Origin: Burkholderia sp. PAMC 26561
GTDB lineage: Bacteria; Pseudomonadota; Gammaproteobacteria; Burkholderiales; Burkholderiaceae
Assembly: GCF_001557535.2 (NCBI RefSeq)
Contig: NZ_CP014315.1
Coordinates: forward strand, 1,559,426-1,623,425
Length of the DNA: 64,000 bases
Direction of reading: 5' to 3'
Positions 1 through 9,213 of this stretch are shown piece by piece; position 1 is the first letter of the stretch; every line of letters starts with the position of its first letter. A program made the translations under genes and the position numbers. The notes beneath the pieces were generated by a model, which saw only the letters and a list, made by a program, of their open reading frames with translations, did not search any database and was not told where the DNA came from.

Positions 1-1
1 A

Positions 2-595
2 ATCCAGGCCGATATCACCGACAAGGCGTCGGTCGCGCGTCTCTTCGACGAGGCTCACGCGAAAACGGGCCGCCCGGTGCATGCCGTGGTGAATAACGCG
101 CTCGCGAATTTCAGCTTCGATGGCGACGCGCGTCCAAAGATCGGCGACATTGAATGGGCGCGCTTTCAGCAGCAGATCGATGGCGCGCTCAGGGGCGCGC
201 TGAACACGATTCAGGCCGCGTTGCCTGCGATGCGCGCCGCTGGCTTTGGCCGTATCGTCAATGTCGGGACCAATCTGTTCCAGAATCCTGTTGTGCCGTA
301 TCACGATTACACGGCGGCAAAAGCGGCGTTGCTCGCGCTGACGAGAACCGCATCGAACGATCTCGGACCGGATGGCATCACGGTGAACATGGTGTCTGGC
401 GGCCTGCTGCGCACCACCGACGCCAGCAGCGCGACGCCCGAAGCCGTGTTCGACATGGTCGCGGGATTCACGCCGCTGCGCCGGGTCACGACGCCTGCCG
501 AGTTCGCCGACGCAGTGCTGTTCTTCCTCTCGCCATGGGCGCGCGCGGTGACGGGGCAGAACCTGGTGGTCGATGGAGGGTTGGTCAAGGGATGA
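2..595 (+). CDS. SDR-family oxidoreductase (FabG-like), 5' end cut by window
   Basis: The reading frame is open from base 2, so the N-terminus with the GxxxGxG cofactor loop lies outside the window; about 197 residues remain. What is seen is typical of a classical short-chain dehydrogenase/reductase: an NNA motif after a hydrophobic strand, a serine-side strand (RIVNVGTN), the catalytic YxxxK (YTAAK), the NMVSGGLL segment after the active site and the C-terminal TGQNLVVDGG. Such enzymes use NAD(P)H on ketone or alcohol substrates; 3-oxoacyl-ACP reductase is the usual automatic name, but the substrate cannot be read from the sequence. The position where Ser is usual in the active-site strand reads VGTN, which is worth noting. 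The next gene is convergent. Confidence 0.88.
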   Translation: MQADITDKASVARLFDEAHAKTGRPVHAVVNNALANFSFDGDARPKIGDIEWARFQQQIDGALRGALNTIQAALPAMRAAGFGRIVNVGTNLFQNPVVPYHDYTAAKAALLALTRTASNDLGPDGITVNMVSGGLLRTTDASSATPEAVFDMVAGFTPLRRVTTPAEFADAVLFFLSPWARAVTGQNLVVDGGLVKG

Positions 596-681
596 GGATG
601 GAAAGTTCTCTGCTTGGGCGAGGAGCCAGGCGCAGAGGCGTCCGCCCCGGATAGTCAACCGTCGTTCGTGCCGTAGCTATA

Positions 682-1176
682 TCAACGAATGATGAGTATC
701 GTCTGAACGCCGTCGTCGTTGACGTCAAATCGAACATACGCTGCGTCGTCAAGAACGTATATCAAGGCTTGTGTCCCGGGCATTACAAGCGGCGGCTTCT
801 TCACTGGTTTGCCAAGGGTCGAAGTTATTTTACTCAGGCTATCCCCGATCTTGATGCCGAGTACGCTTCCCGTGTAAGGAGCATCAAGCCGTATCGTCTC
901 AACATGGCCCGCCGGATTGAAGAATACCCAGATGCCACGCGTTCGGAGGTGCAGATCTGTCTTGCCCTTGTTCGGATCGGCGACAAAACTGGGCAATGCC
1001 GGATTGCGGATTTCCGGTTCGACCTGCATTTGCGTATTCAATGCGGTTTGGACCGAAGGGATGTCGTCGCCGAGCTTGAATCCAAGATTCGGCAAGGGAT
1101 TCATCTGAGCGTTTGCGGTGCCATTGAGGACAATCACCAAGCCTAGCGCGAGCCATACTGCATACCTGTTTCTCAC
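682..1176 (-). CDS. Secreted hypothetical protein with signal peptide
   Basis: A 164-residue protein starting at GTG. Residues 1-23 form a clear Sec signal peptide (positive NRY start, hydrophobic core, ANA before the mature QMNP), so the product is probably periplasmic. The mature part contains two G-x-x-x-G-D-[DS] turns (LGFKLGDD and LGIKIGDS) about 75 residues apart, each leading into a helix, which suggests a duplicated small fold; the second reads GDSLSKITSTLGKP, a pattern seen in small envelope proteins that compare outer-membrane assembly lipoproteins. I do not recognise the family and assign no function. It has its own promoter region and no operon partner. Confidence 0.6.
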   Translation of the reverse strand: MRNRYAVWLALGLVIVLNGTANAQMNPLPNLGFKLGDDIPSVQTALNTQMQVEPEIRNPALPSFVADPNKGKTDLHLRTRGIWVFFNPAGHVETIRLDAPYTGSVLGIKIGDSLSKITSTLGKPVKKPPLVMPGTQALIYVLDDAAYVRFDVNDDGVQTILIIR

Positions 1177-1389
1177 TTCGATTTTTCCCGTAGGTTGTGC
1201 GTTTTCGAATCTTGCGTTATCGATCTTTTGCTACATGGCGTGCAGGGGAAGCGACCACTCGCCGGATCGAGGCTGTCTATCCGGACCGGATGCTCCAAAA
1301 TGCCGCTGCACGTTGTTTATCGACAGCGTGGCGATCTTCTTTAGTCCCCGACACGCCAACCCGCAAGCTGAACTCGTCTCAGTGATGTA

Positions 1390-2283
1390 TCAAACCCCGG
1401 AACTCCCAAAGGCCTCCACAAGATACTCGATGAACACCCGCACCCTCATCGGTACCCTCCGGCCAGTCGGATAAACAAGATGGATCGGCACGCGCTCGGG
1501 CTGCAACGCCGGCAACAGGACCTGGACCTGCCCGTTACGGATCTCTTCCGCGAGCAGCCAGTATGGAGCCTGAGCAATGCCAAGGCCGCTCAGCACAGCC
1601 GCACGGATGTGCTCGGCATCACCGGTCAGCAGCGAGCCGTGCGGAACGTAAGAAACAGACTCCCGCCCGACCTTGAGCGCCCAGGGGTATCGCTCACGGC
1701 CCTTCGCAAAGACGATGCAAGCGTTCTGATCGAGATCCGCGAGCCGCGCCGGCACGCCCCTCGCGGCCAGATACGCGGGGCTCGCCACCAGCACGAAGTC
1801 GGTCTCGGACAGCTTTCTGGCAGTGAGCGAAGAGTCTACGAGTCGCCCATGGCGAACCGCCAGGTCGACACCGTCGCCAATCATGTCGACATGACGCTCC
1901 GATACCGACAGTTCGACCGTGACGTCGGGGTACTGGCGAAAGAAATCAGGGAGTAGCGGTGTAATGCATAACCGTCCGTGAGCCGGTGCAGTATTGACCC
2001 TGACCAGGCCTCGCGGCGATTGTTGGCGATCGCCCACCGACGACTCGAGCGCGTCGAAGTCGTCCACGAGTTGCCTCGCCGACTCATAGAACGTCTGTCC
2101 CGCTTCGGTGATCACGACCCGCCGCGATGTCCGCAAGACAAGCTGTGCGCCAAGGTGCCGCTCCAGCGCGCCGATCTGTTTGCTGACTGCAGGCTGCCCG
2201 ATCCCTTCTTCACGCCCGACGGCGGAAAAGCTCCCACATTCGACCAGACGTACAAACAGGCGGATCGCGTTCACTCTATCCAT
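1390..2283 (-). CDS. LysR-family transcriptional regulator
   Basis: About 297 residues from the ATG that begins MDRVNAIRLF. The frame stays open upstream, but this start puts the winged helix-turn-helix (FSAVGREEGIGQPAVSKQIG) at the usual place, residues about 18-37, followed by the LysR linker helix and a type-2 periplasmic-binding effector domain. The N-terminus and the sequence RTSRRVVITEAGQTFYE place it in the large group of LysR regulators (AaeR/CrgA-like) common in Burkholderia. It is transcribed away from the MDR oxidoreductase gene with a 126-bp gap, the usual arrangement for a LysR regulator and its target. Effector unknown. Confidence 0.9.
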   Translation of the reverse strand: MDRVNAIRLFVRLVECGSFSAVGREEGIGQPAVSKQIGALERHLGAQLVLRTSRRVVITEAGQTFYESARQLVDDFDALESSVGDRQQSPRGLVRVNTAPAHGRLCITPLLPDFFRQYPDVTVELSVSERHVDMIGDGVDLAVRHGRLVDSSLTARKLSETDFVLVASPAYLAARGVPARLADLDQNACIVFAKGRERYPWALKVGRESVSYVPHGSLLTGDAEHIRAAVLSGLGIAQAPYWLLAEEIRNGQVQVLLPALQPERVPIHLVYPTGRRVPMRVRVFIEYLVEAFGSSGV

Positions 2284-2409
2284 ACGGCCATCCGCATCAA
2301 TTCCAGAATGAAATCGATGGTATGCCCTGATGCAGCGTTTCGGCAATGGATGAAGTTGCTTATGTTATGGGCTGTGCAAGCAACAACCCCAGGACAAAGG
2401 AGCTGAGCG

Positions 2410-3405
2410 ATGAAAGCGATATGTGTGACACCCGAACGCGAGCTTGAAGTTCGCGACATTCCGACCCCGACCGCGCCGGCACCGGGCCATTTGCTGATCG
2501 ACATGGAAGCATCGGCGATCAACCATGGCGACAAGACTTTCCTGCGAATCCCCACAGCCGCCGGCAAAGCGCTCGCGCTGGGCCAGCACGACGTCTGGGG
2601 TGCGTCGGGAGCAGGACAGGTGTTGGCGGCGGGAGCCGGCGTTCCTGCAGAATATGAGGGCAAGCAGGTGGCGATCTACCGATCGCTTGGAAGAAGTCCC
2701 GAAAGCGTTGGACTTTGGTCCGAGCGGGCGCACGTGCCCTACTCTGCGTGCCTGATCCTGCCCGAGCATGTTCGCGCCCGGGACTATTGCGGTTCGCTCG
2801 TGAACGTGATGACGGCCTACGCCTTTCTCGAAGAGATCGCCGAAGCGCGTCACAAGGGCGTCATCGTCACGGCCGGGAATTCGGGCACCGGTCATGCTCT
2901 TGCCGCCCTGGCCCGTATTCGAAAGTTGCCCGCGATCTTCCTGGTGCGTACCGGGGAAGCACGCGAGACGCTGTGCCGTTTCGGCGCGGAGCATGTCATT
3001 GTCACCACCGAAGGTTTCACCGATACGCTCCGCACGTTGTCCGCCGAACTGGGAACGACGGCGGTATTCGACGGCGTTGGCGGAGACTTGCTGTCGAAGA
3101 TCGCACCGGTCCTGCCAGTGAATTCGACGGTCTACATCTACGGCTTTTTAGGCGGCGCCGTTCCAGTTTCGATTCAGTCCGTGCTTTTCATGATGAACAA
3201 CCTGACCTTGCGACGGTTCAGCAATTTCGAAAGCCGCACGGTGAAGGATCATGACAAGCTCGTCTCCGCTCTCAAAGCGCTCGAGGGTGTAATTGACGAC
3301 CCGATGTACAGGACCCGGATTGGCAAGGCGTTCCCGCTCGATCAGATCGAAATGGCCATGGCCTACGAATCGAGTAGTGGCGCCAAGGCCGTCTTGCTGA
3401 CTTAG
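2410..3405 (+). CDS. MDR-superfamily quinone oxidoreductase-like protein
   Basis: A 331-residue medium-chain dehydrogenase/reductase with a GroES-like N-terminal domain (MKAICVTPERELEVRDIPTP) and a Rossmann domain carrying the GNSGTGHALAALARI nucleotide loop. It has no zinc-ligand Cys/His set, which places it with zinc-free NADPH:quinone reductase and enoyl-reductase relatives rather than alcohol dehydrogenases. A strong ribosome site (AAGGAG) lies 7 bases before the ATG. The divergent LysR gene is its probable regulator. Substrate unknown; likely an electrophile or quinone reductase in the cytoplasm. It converges with the DapA-like gene 38 bases away. Confidence 0.85.
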   Translation: MKAICVTPERELEVRDIPTPTAPAPGHLLIDMEASAINHGDKTFLRIPTAAGKALALGQHDVWGASGAGQVLAAGAGVPAEYEGKQVAIYRSLGRSPESVGLWSERAHVPYSACLILPEHVRARDYCGSLVNVMTAYAFLEEIAEARHKGVIVTAGNSGTGHALAALARIRKLPAIFLVRTGEARETLCRFGAEHVIVTTEGFTDTLRTLSAELGTTAVFDGVGGDLLSKIAPVLPVNSTVYIYGFLGGAVPVSIQSVLFMMNNLTLRRFSNFESRTVKDHDKLVSALKALEGVIDDPMYRTRIGKAFPLDQIEMAMAYESSSGAKAVLLT

Positions 3406-3443
3406 GCGGCCCCGAAACGGTTTCTTTTTCTCAACCAAAAGAT

Positions 3444-4322
3444 TCAGGCCACGATGGCAAGCTGCCGGAAACACGCGTCGAGCGCGATCCGCAATTGCTC
3501 CTTGAGCGTCGCCGACGCTTCCATGACCGGCAAGCGCGTTTCGCTGCCAATCACGCCGTCGAGGGCAAGCGCCGCCTTCACGCCGGACGGATTCGGCGCG
3601 CTGAACAAGAGTTTGATGACAGGCTTGAGGGCTTCGAAGAACGCGGCGGCATCGTCCGTTCTCGCCGATAAAACCCGTTCGTGGATCTCGGCCAGGACAT
3701 CGGCGAAAAGATGGGCGCTCGTCAGGATGCCGCCCGATCCGCCGGCAATCAGGCAATCGAGGTAGGCGTCGTCGTTGCCGCAGAGAACGCTGATCGGCAG
3801 TTGGCAAAGCTTCTCGAAAGTCGCCGGCACACAGGCCTTGATCGCGACAATATTGGCATGCTCGGCAAGGCGCTCGACCGTGTTCGTATCGATGGAAACA
3901 CCCGTGCGATGCGGCACGTCGTAGAGGATGACGGGGCGTTCCGTGGCGCGTGCGACTTCGTCGAAGTGCCAGCGAATGCCGTCTTGATCAGGGCAGACAT
4001 ACGCCGGCGCGGACACCAGATAGCCGCCAATATCCCAGCGGTCGAGTTCGCGAATTTCCTGCACCATGTCGCGTGTGTTCATGCCGCCAATACCGACCAC
4101 CACCGTCAGCCGCGTACCGATCACTTCGAACAATGAACGCAAGACCTTGAGCCGTTCGTAATGATCGAGCAGCGCCGCTTCGCCGGTCGTTCCCAGTGCG
4201 ACAAAACCGCTGATTTCCTGGCTCAGATATCGCTCGGCGAGACGCTGGAGTGCGTCGGTATCGACTTGTCCGTCCTTGAACGGCGTGACAATAGGCAACC
4301 ATATTCCGGACACCATGCTCAA
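3444..4322 (-). CDS. DapA/DHDPS-family lyase or dehydratase
   Basis: A 292-residue (beta/alpha)8 barrel of the dihydrodipicolinate synthase/N-acetylneuraminate lyase family. Hallmarks are LGTTGEAALL near residue 44 (carboxylate-binding TTGE), YDVPHRTG with the catalytic Tyr, and VAIKAC with the Schiff-base Lys. Family members make or cleave C-C bonds of 2-oxo acids: lysine synthesis, 2-keto-3-deoxy-sugar-acid aldolase or dehydratase. It stands alone, not beside lysine genes, so a catabolic role is as likely as DapA. An L-2-keto-3-deoxyarabonate dehydratase belongs to this same family, which would fit the pentose genes elsewhere in the window, but that link is inference. A 15-bp dyad lies upstream. 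Confidence 0.82.
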   Translation of the reverse strand: MSMVSGIWLPIVTPFKDGQVDTDALQRLAERYLSQEISGFVALGTTGEAALLDHYERLKVLRSLFEVIGTRLTVVVGIGGMNTRDMVQEIRELDRWDIGGYLVSAPAYVCPDQDGIRWHFDEVARATERPVILYDVPHRTGVSIDTNTVERLAEHANIVAIKACVPATFEKLCQLPISVLCGNDDAYLDCLIAGGSGGILTSAHLFADVLAEIHERVLSARTDDAAAFFEALKPVIKLLFSAPNPSGVKAALALDGVIGSETRLPVMEASATLKEQLRIALDACFRQLAIVA

Positions 4323-4403
4323 CTCCGCATGGCCGGTCGGGCCAGGGCGTTTTCAATTTTCGATAAAACCTGTTCGGACGTCATGACCATCCCCTCGCGT
4401 TCA

Positions 4404-4418
4404 TTTGATTGGATCAAA
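4404..4418. promoter_or_regulatory. Inverted repeat TTTGAT-TGG-ATCAAA upstream of the DapA-like gene
   Basis: A perfect 6+3+6 dyad about 80 bases upstream of the DapA-family start. Size and symmetry fit an operator for a dimeric GntR/FCD- or IclR-type regulator, as commonly found upstream of sugar-acid catabolic genes. No such regulator gene is adjacent. Functional assignment is inference. Confidence 0.4.
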
Positions 4419-4491
4419 CGAAGCGTATCGGATCGCGTGTAAACGTCGCGTCAAAAAAGCGGGAGCGCGCATATAGAACGCGCCTGCGTAA

Positions 4492-5505
4492 TCAGCGCGG
4501 CGGCAGCGGCAGTGCCAGCAACTTGTTGGTGATTTCGTTCGATAGACGTAAGGCCGACATCGGGCCGCCGAAGCCCCAGATGTTCGGCTCAACCAGCGCG
4601 ATGCGCCCTGCCCGCTTCGACGGAACGAAGCGCCAGACGGGGGACGTGAGCTGTGTTTCGATGGGAACGTTCTCGCTCGACGCGGTCACGAACAACACCG
4701 CGAGGTCGGGCTTCTTGAGCAAATCAGCCGACGTCACGTAGATGGTGCCTTCACGCGTCGGCTTTGATGGCCACAGCGACAAACCCAGCGCCCGCGCCAC
4801 CCCCGCCGCCGTGCTGTTTCCTGTATAGACCCAATACCGATCCGGCAAGCCGAGTTCCTGCAACAACGCCACCTGCTCGCCGCTGCGGCCTGCGAAAGCG
4901 AGGCGTTGTGCATCGTGGGCGAGGCCCGCATCGAGTTTCGCTTCTACTGCTTGCGTCCTGTCCTCGCGTCCTGTGAGACAGCCTATCGTGCGAAAGATCG
5001 TGCGGGTCCAGTCCAGTTGCGTTTTCTGCACGCCACTTTGTTCCATGTCCGGACTGAACTGGAAGAGCACCGTGGGCGCGATCCGGTCGAGCGCCGCGAA
5101 GATCGGCGCATGTCGATACCCCACGCCAATGATCAGGTCGGGACGCACCGATGCAATCGCTTCAAGGCTCGGTTCCTGCCGCGTGCCGACTTCCGGCACG
5201 CCGTTGAAACGCGCGCTGTCGTAGCCGATCCAGCCGGCGTAGTAAGCGTTATCGACGAGACCGACGGGCGTGATATCGAGTGCGGCCAGATCTTCCGCGA
5301 ACATGAATTCGAGGACGACGACGCGCTTGGGTTTCAAAGGCATCGTCTTGCTGAATTGCGATATGGTCGCGTTATCCGCAAGCGGTCCGCAGACGGGCGC
5401 GTTCGGCTCCGACGCGAACGCCACCGACGCCACCGACGCCACCGACGCCACCGACGCCACCGACGTCATCACCATGCATGCAAACGCACAGAAAAGCTTC
5501 TTCAC
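4492..5505 (-). CDS. Iron-siderophore ABC transporter periplasmic binding protein (OrbB/FhuD-like)
   Basis: The start is a GTG inside GTGA, overlapping the fhuF-like stop by 4 bases; the frame stays open far upstream, but that part is only an out-of-frame reading of the neighbour. The 337-residue product has a signal peptide with an unusual repeated core (VAS units, ending AFAS) and a class III binding-protein fold typical of FhuD/Fep[33 protein letters not shown] and a C-terminal [12 protein letters not shown] helix. It should deliver ferric hydroxamate-type siderophore to the double permease. It is the last gene of the operon; the peptide synthetase genes that follow in ornibactin-type clusters are absent. 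Confidence 0.9.
   Translation of the reverse strand: MKKLFCAFACMVMTSVASVASVASVASVAFASEPNAPVCGPLADNATISQFSKTMPLKPKRVVVLEFMFAEDLAALDITPVGLVDNAYYAGWIGYDSARFNGVPEVGTRQEPSLEAIASVRPDLIIGVGYRHAPIFAALDRIAPTVLFQFSPDMEQSGVQKTQLDWTRTIFRTIGCLTGREDRTQAVEAKLDAGLAHDAQRLAFAGRSGEQVALLQELGLPDRYWVYTGNSTAAGVARALGLSLWPSKPTREGTIYVTSADLLKKPDLAVLFVTASSENVPIETQLTSPVWRFVPSKRAGRIALVEPNIWGFGGPMSALRLSNEITNKLLALPLPPR
5420..5464. repeat. Five tandem 9-bp copies (GCCACCGAC) inside the signal-peptide coding region
   Basis: Five exact copies in a row. The unit is a multiple of three, so copy-number change would add or remove VAS tripeptides in the hydrophobic core of the binding protein's signal peptide without breaking the frame. 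Confidence 0.95.
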
Positions 5506-6305
5506 GCGATTGCCTCTTGTAGCGCGAGTTGTTCGTCCGACATTGTCAGCAGTAAGGGACAGCTGGTGCAAAGTTGCGTTTCTCCGGGGATCTCGTAGCG
5601 CACGCAACACACGCGGCGTGCGCGAAACGGGTCGGGCAGCAGCGCCGAGCGCGGCTTCATCTGGCGGATGGGGGCGCGCAGCGGATTGGGTGCGCCATCC
5701 GCGCCGAGGGAAAGTCCGAAGAGCCATGCAGCATCGCCACGATCGTCTTCCTCGCCCGGCAGCAGCGCGCATTGCTCCAGCAAGTAGTCGAGCAGATTGC
5801 CTGCGTTGCTCCACAACACGCGTGGCGCGATGCGCGTCATGCCGGCGAGCATCCCGATCACTGTATCGAGATGCTCGAGCAGGCCGGCGTAGTTGAGCAC
5901 GGTATCGTGGGTATGCGGTTTGAGCGCGTCGGCTGCGAAACGCAGCGCGACCGGCATGCCTTCGCGCAGGACAAGCTGCGCTCTCAATGGCGACATGTCC
6001 AGAGGACGTCGCAGCAGCCGCGCCGCCAGAATTCCCGCGGGGGCGGCAAGCCCGAAATAGTACTTGCTCCATTGCGATAACAACGCACGCGCGTGAAGCT
6101 CGGCATCGCCGCCATAGTGATGGACCATTGCATCGAGCAACGCGTTCCGATGCGCGCCCAGCGACGACAAAGGGATGCTGATGTCGTTCGTTTCCAAAGC
6201 ATGATCGGGCGCACCGAGCCACACGTTCTGCAGATACGGCGCGATCGATGCCGGCGCGAACGATGCAAGACATTGCGAAGCATTCGACGCGGCGTCCGGA
6301 CTCAT
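5502..6305 (-). CDS. fhuF: Siderophore-iron reductase, FhuF-like
   Basis: A 267-residue protein with the FhuF C-terminal signature: CC-x-R (CCVRYEIPG) followed by CTSC, the four cysteines that hold the [2Fe-2S] cluster in E. coli FhuF. The enzyme reduces ferric iron in imported hydroxamate siderophores at the cytoplasmic side so that the metal is released. The ATG overlaps the permease stop (ATGA), and its own stop overlaps the binding-protein GTG, so the gene is translationally coupled on both sides. Its place between permease and binding-protein genes matches ornibactin-type operons (orbF position). Confidence 0.9.
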   Translation of the reverse strand: MSPDAASNASQCLASFAPASIAPYLQNVWLGAPDHALETNDISIPLSSLGAHRNALLDAMVHHYGGDAELHARALLSQWSKYYFGLAAPAGILAARLLRRPLDMSPLRAQLVLREGMPVALRFAADALKPHTHDTVLNYAGLLEHLDTVIGMLAGMTRIAPRVLWSNAGNLLDYLLEQCALLPGEEDDRGDAAWLFGLSLGADGAPNPLRAPIRQMKPRSALLPDPFRARRVCCVRYEIPGETQLCTSCPLLLTMSDEQLALQEAIA

Positions 6306-8383
6306 CGTCCGCTCCGCTTTTCGCGCCGTACCTGCAGCACCAGAAGCGCAAGCAGATAAGGCGCGCCGATCAACGCCGTCAGCACGCCCGCCGGAATCTC
6401 ACGTGGCGCGAGCAGCGTGCGTGCGGCGATATCGGCGGCGGCGAGCACCAGCGCACCGATCGCGGCCGCGAGCCAGAGCCGGGTCCGATGTGCCCGCGCG
6501 CCGAGCATGTTCGCCAGATGCGGCGCCATCAATCCGATAAACCCCACCGGCCCGACCGCCGCCACCGCCGCGCATGCAGCGAGCGTGGCAATGGTGAGCA
6601 CGAGCGGCCTCAGCACGCTGATTGGCACGCCAAGCGCGACCGCCTGATCATCGCCGAGTGCGAGCAGGTCGAGTGGACGCGCGAGCAACGCAAGTACCGG
6701 TAGGGCAACGACGCACCACGGCAGCAGCGCCGCGACTTCGCCCCAACTGCGCCCATATGTGCCACCTACGAGCCACACCACGAACCGCGCCGGCTGCACA
6801 CTTTGCTGCGTGATCAGCCATTGCGACAACGTAGTCCATAACGTACCAATGACAATGCCCGTCAACGCCACCGCGAGTGGCGCGTAATGATGCCGCCGAT
6901 TGAGCAACAAGGTAAGCAGAAGGGTTATGCCACCGCCAGTCAACGCGGCGCCCGAAACGATCGCGTGACCGGCGAGCGGCCAGATCATCAGCGCGACGAG
7001 CGTCGTCAGCCCCGCCCCTTGCGTGACGCCGAGCACCTCGGGACCCGCCAGCGGATTTCTCACGATGCTCTGCATCAACACGCCGCTCGATGCCAGCAAC
7101 GCGCCCGCAAGCAACGCGCACACGAGGCGTGGCACGCGCAGATCGAGCAGCATGCGCGCCACATCGTCACGATGAGCAAGGACGCCGAGCCATCGCTCGG
7201 GACCCAGCCACGTCGGGCCAGACGATGCACCGATTACCAGGATCACCGCGCACGTCGCCGCCAGGATCGCCGCGACCGCCGGCCACGGCAACGCGCTCAT
7301 CGCGCGGACGAAGCGCGTGCCGCGTGCTTCCACCGCACGTTCCTGGCCCCCATGCAGCACGCCTGCCCACGCGGCGCCGCTGCGGATCATCGCGAGCATC
7401 AGCGGCGTGCCGGCGAACGCAATGGCGACGCCTGTGGAAAGCGTCGAGTCGAGATCGAGTGCGAGTACGGCGCTGTCGGTGACGAGCACGAGCGCGCCGC
7501 CCACCAGCGCCGATAACGGCACGAGCGCGCCCAGCTTCGATGCCTTCGCGCCGCGAATCTGCCGCAGCAGATTCGGCGCGATCAATCCAACGTAGGAGAG
7601 CGGTCCCGCAATGCTCACCGCGACGCTCGCAAAAGCGACCGCGACGGTCAGCGCCGCGAGCCGCGTGGCGTCGATACGAACGCCGAGCGCAGCGGCGGCA
7701 TCGTCGCCAAGAGACAGCGGATCGAGCGGCCGCATGACGAACGGCAACGCAACGAGCGGCACGACGAGCCACCCAAGCGCCGACTTCAATCCGGCCGCGC
7801 CCGGCTGATACAAACTGCCGCTCGCCCATAGCGATGCGCCCACCACGGTCTGCTCGAAGAAGGCCAGCAACAGTGTCGATATGGCCGAGAACAGCAGCAT
7901 GCAGACGCTGCCCGCCAGCACCAGCCGAAGCGGGGTCGCCCGCCAGCCGCCGGCGGCCGCCGCAACACATGCAGCGGCCGCGAGACCGCAGGCAAACAGC
8001 AACGGCACGGAGGCCGCGCCGAATACGGCGGGCAGGATCATCGCGGCGAGCAAGCCGAGTTGCGCGCCGCCCGTGATCCCAAGCAGATCGGGCGATGCCA
8101 GCGGATTGCGCGTCAGCGCCTGGAACAACGTGCCGGCGACCGCAAGACAGCCGCCCGCCACGAGCGCCGCTGCAATGCGCGGCACATTCAGGTCGAAGAG
8201 AAAGACACCGGCGAGCTGAGCGGCGTCGCTGCCCGGCGCGGCCTCAAGCCACGCACGGACATCGGGCGCGAGGCGCAACAGCGCAACTGCGACGATCAGG
8301 AGCACGAGCAAGACGACCAGCAAACCCACGCGGCTTTTTACCGGCGCGCGCCATCGCTCGGAAGAGGAGGCAAGCGTGGTCAT
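6302..8383 (-). CDS. Siderophore ABC transporter double permease (OrbD/FhuB-like)
   Basis: A 693-residue membrane protein made of two FecCD permease halves in one chain, as in FhuB. Each half carries the [22 protein letters not shown] type segment and the [24 protein letters not shown] cytoplasmic loop that contacts the ATPase. About 18-20 hydrophobic segments are visible. The chosen ATG overlaps the ATPase stop by ATGA; an open stretch of 19 codons upstream is not used. It imports ferric siderophore across the inner membrane with the adjacent ATPase and binding protein. Confidence 0.93.
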   Translation of the reverse strand: MTTLASSSERWRAPVKSRVGLLVVLLVLLIVAVALLRLAPDVRAWLEAAPGSDAAQLAGVFLFDLNVPRIAAALVAGGCLAVAGTLFQALTRNPLASPDLLGITGGAQLGLLAAMILPAVFGAASVPLLFACGLAAAACVAAAAGGWRATPLRLVLAGSVCMLLFSAISTLLLAFFEQTVVGASLWASGSLYQPGAAGLKSALGWLVVPLVALPFVMRPLDPLSLGDDAAAALGVRIDATRLAALTVAVAFASVAVSIAGPLSYVGLIAPNLLRQIRGAKASKLGALVPLSALVGGALVLVTDSAVLALDLDSTLSTGVAIAFAGTPLMLAMIRSGAAWAGVLHGGQERAVEARGTRFVRAMSALPWPAVAAILAATCAVILVIGASSGPTWLGPERWLGVLAHRDDVARMLLDLRVPRLVCALLAGALLASSGVLMQSIVRNPLAGPEVLGVTQGAGLTTLVALMIWPLAGHAIVSGAALTGGGITLLLTLLLNRRHHYAPLAVALTGIVIGTLWTTLSQWLITQQSVQPARFVVWLVGGTYGRSWGEVAALLPWCVVALPVLALLARPLDLLALGDDQAVALGVPISVLRPLVLTIATLAACAAVAAVGPVGFIGLMAPHLANMLGARAHRTRLWLAAAIGALVLAAADIAARTLLAPREIPAGVLTALIGAPYLLALLVLQVRREKRSGR

Positions 8384-9213
8384 GCGACCAGATCCCTGGC
8401 CGGGCTTCCCAGCGATTCCGCTTCGTAAGCCGGCACGCACATAGGCGCACCCGTCTGCGGATGTGCGATCTTCAGCATCCGCACGCCGAACGTATCGTTG
8501 AGATGATGCGGGTCGAGCATGGCATCGGGCGCGCCATGAGCGACGATCCGGCCGGCGCGCATCAATACGATTTCATCGCTGAACGCGGCAGCCTGGTTGA
8601 GGTCGTGCAGCACCCATACGATCGTCAATCCGCGCTCGCGATTCAGCCGCCGCAGTTCGTGGAGAATATCGAGTTGATGATGGATGTCGAGATAGGTTGT
8701 CGGCTCGTCGAGCAACACGATAGGCGCCTGCTGCGCCAGCGCCATCGAGATCCACACCCGCTGACGTTCGCCGCCCGAGAGCGCGGCGACATCGCGTGCT
8801 GAATCATCGGCCAGGCCGCTTGCTTCGAGCGCTTCATCGATCGCTGCGTGATCCGCGCGTGTCAGTCCTCTCAGCCAGCCGCCATACGCATAACGCCCGT
8901 ATGCAACCAGTTCACGCACAGTCAGCCCTGCCGGAATCTGGTTGAACTGCGCAAGCATGGTCAGCGTCCGGGCGAGCACGCGCCGGCGCAATGTACCAAT
9001 AGGCACGCCGTTCACTTCGACATGTCCACCAAGCGCCGGCTGCAATCCGGCAAGCGTGCGCAGCAACGTGCTCTTGCCGCACCCGTTCGGGCCGCACAGC
9101 GCGGTAACCCGCCCTGCCTGGATACTCACATCCAGCCGGTCAAGCACTATATGTTCCCCGTATCCAACCGTCAGCGAGTGCGCGGCCAGTGCGGGTCCTG
9201 CGGGCAATGTCAT
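8380..9213 (-). CDS. Siderophore ABC transporter ATPase (OrbC/FhuC-like)
   Basis: A 277-residue ABC ATPase: Walker A GPNGCGKST, signature LSGGERQR, Walker B IVLLDEPTTYLD and the switch His in WVLHDLNQAA. The sequence is of the FecE/FhuC iron-chelate class. The start beginning MTLPAGPALA overlaps the upstream hydroxylase stop by ATGA. It powers import by the double permease encoded next. Confidence 0.94.
   Translation of the reverse strand: MTLPAGPALAAHSLTVGYGEHIVLDRLDVSIQAGRVTALCGPNGCGKSTLLRTLAGLQPALGGHVEVNGVPIGTLRRRVLARTLTMLAQFNQIPAGLTVRELVAYGRYAYGGWLRGLTRADHAAIDEALEASGLADDSARDVAALSGGERQRVWISMALAQQAPIVLLDEPTTYLDIHHQLDILHELRRLNRERGLTIVWVLHDLNQAAAFSDEIVLMRAGRIVAHGAPDAMLDPHHLNDTFGVRMLKIAHPQTGAPMCVPAYEAESLGSPARDLVA

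Noticed and set aside
3414..3430. GAAACGGTTTC followed by TTTTT as a terminator after the MDR gene
   Set aside because: Stem of at most 4-5 weak pairs with almost no loop; too weak to claim, though the site lies between convergent genes.
4492..6351. A single 619-residue reading of the siderophore-binding protein with a long N-terminus
   Set aside because: The N-terminal half is the fhuF region read out of frame; GTG in a GTGA overlap followed by a signal peptide is the real start.
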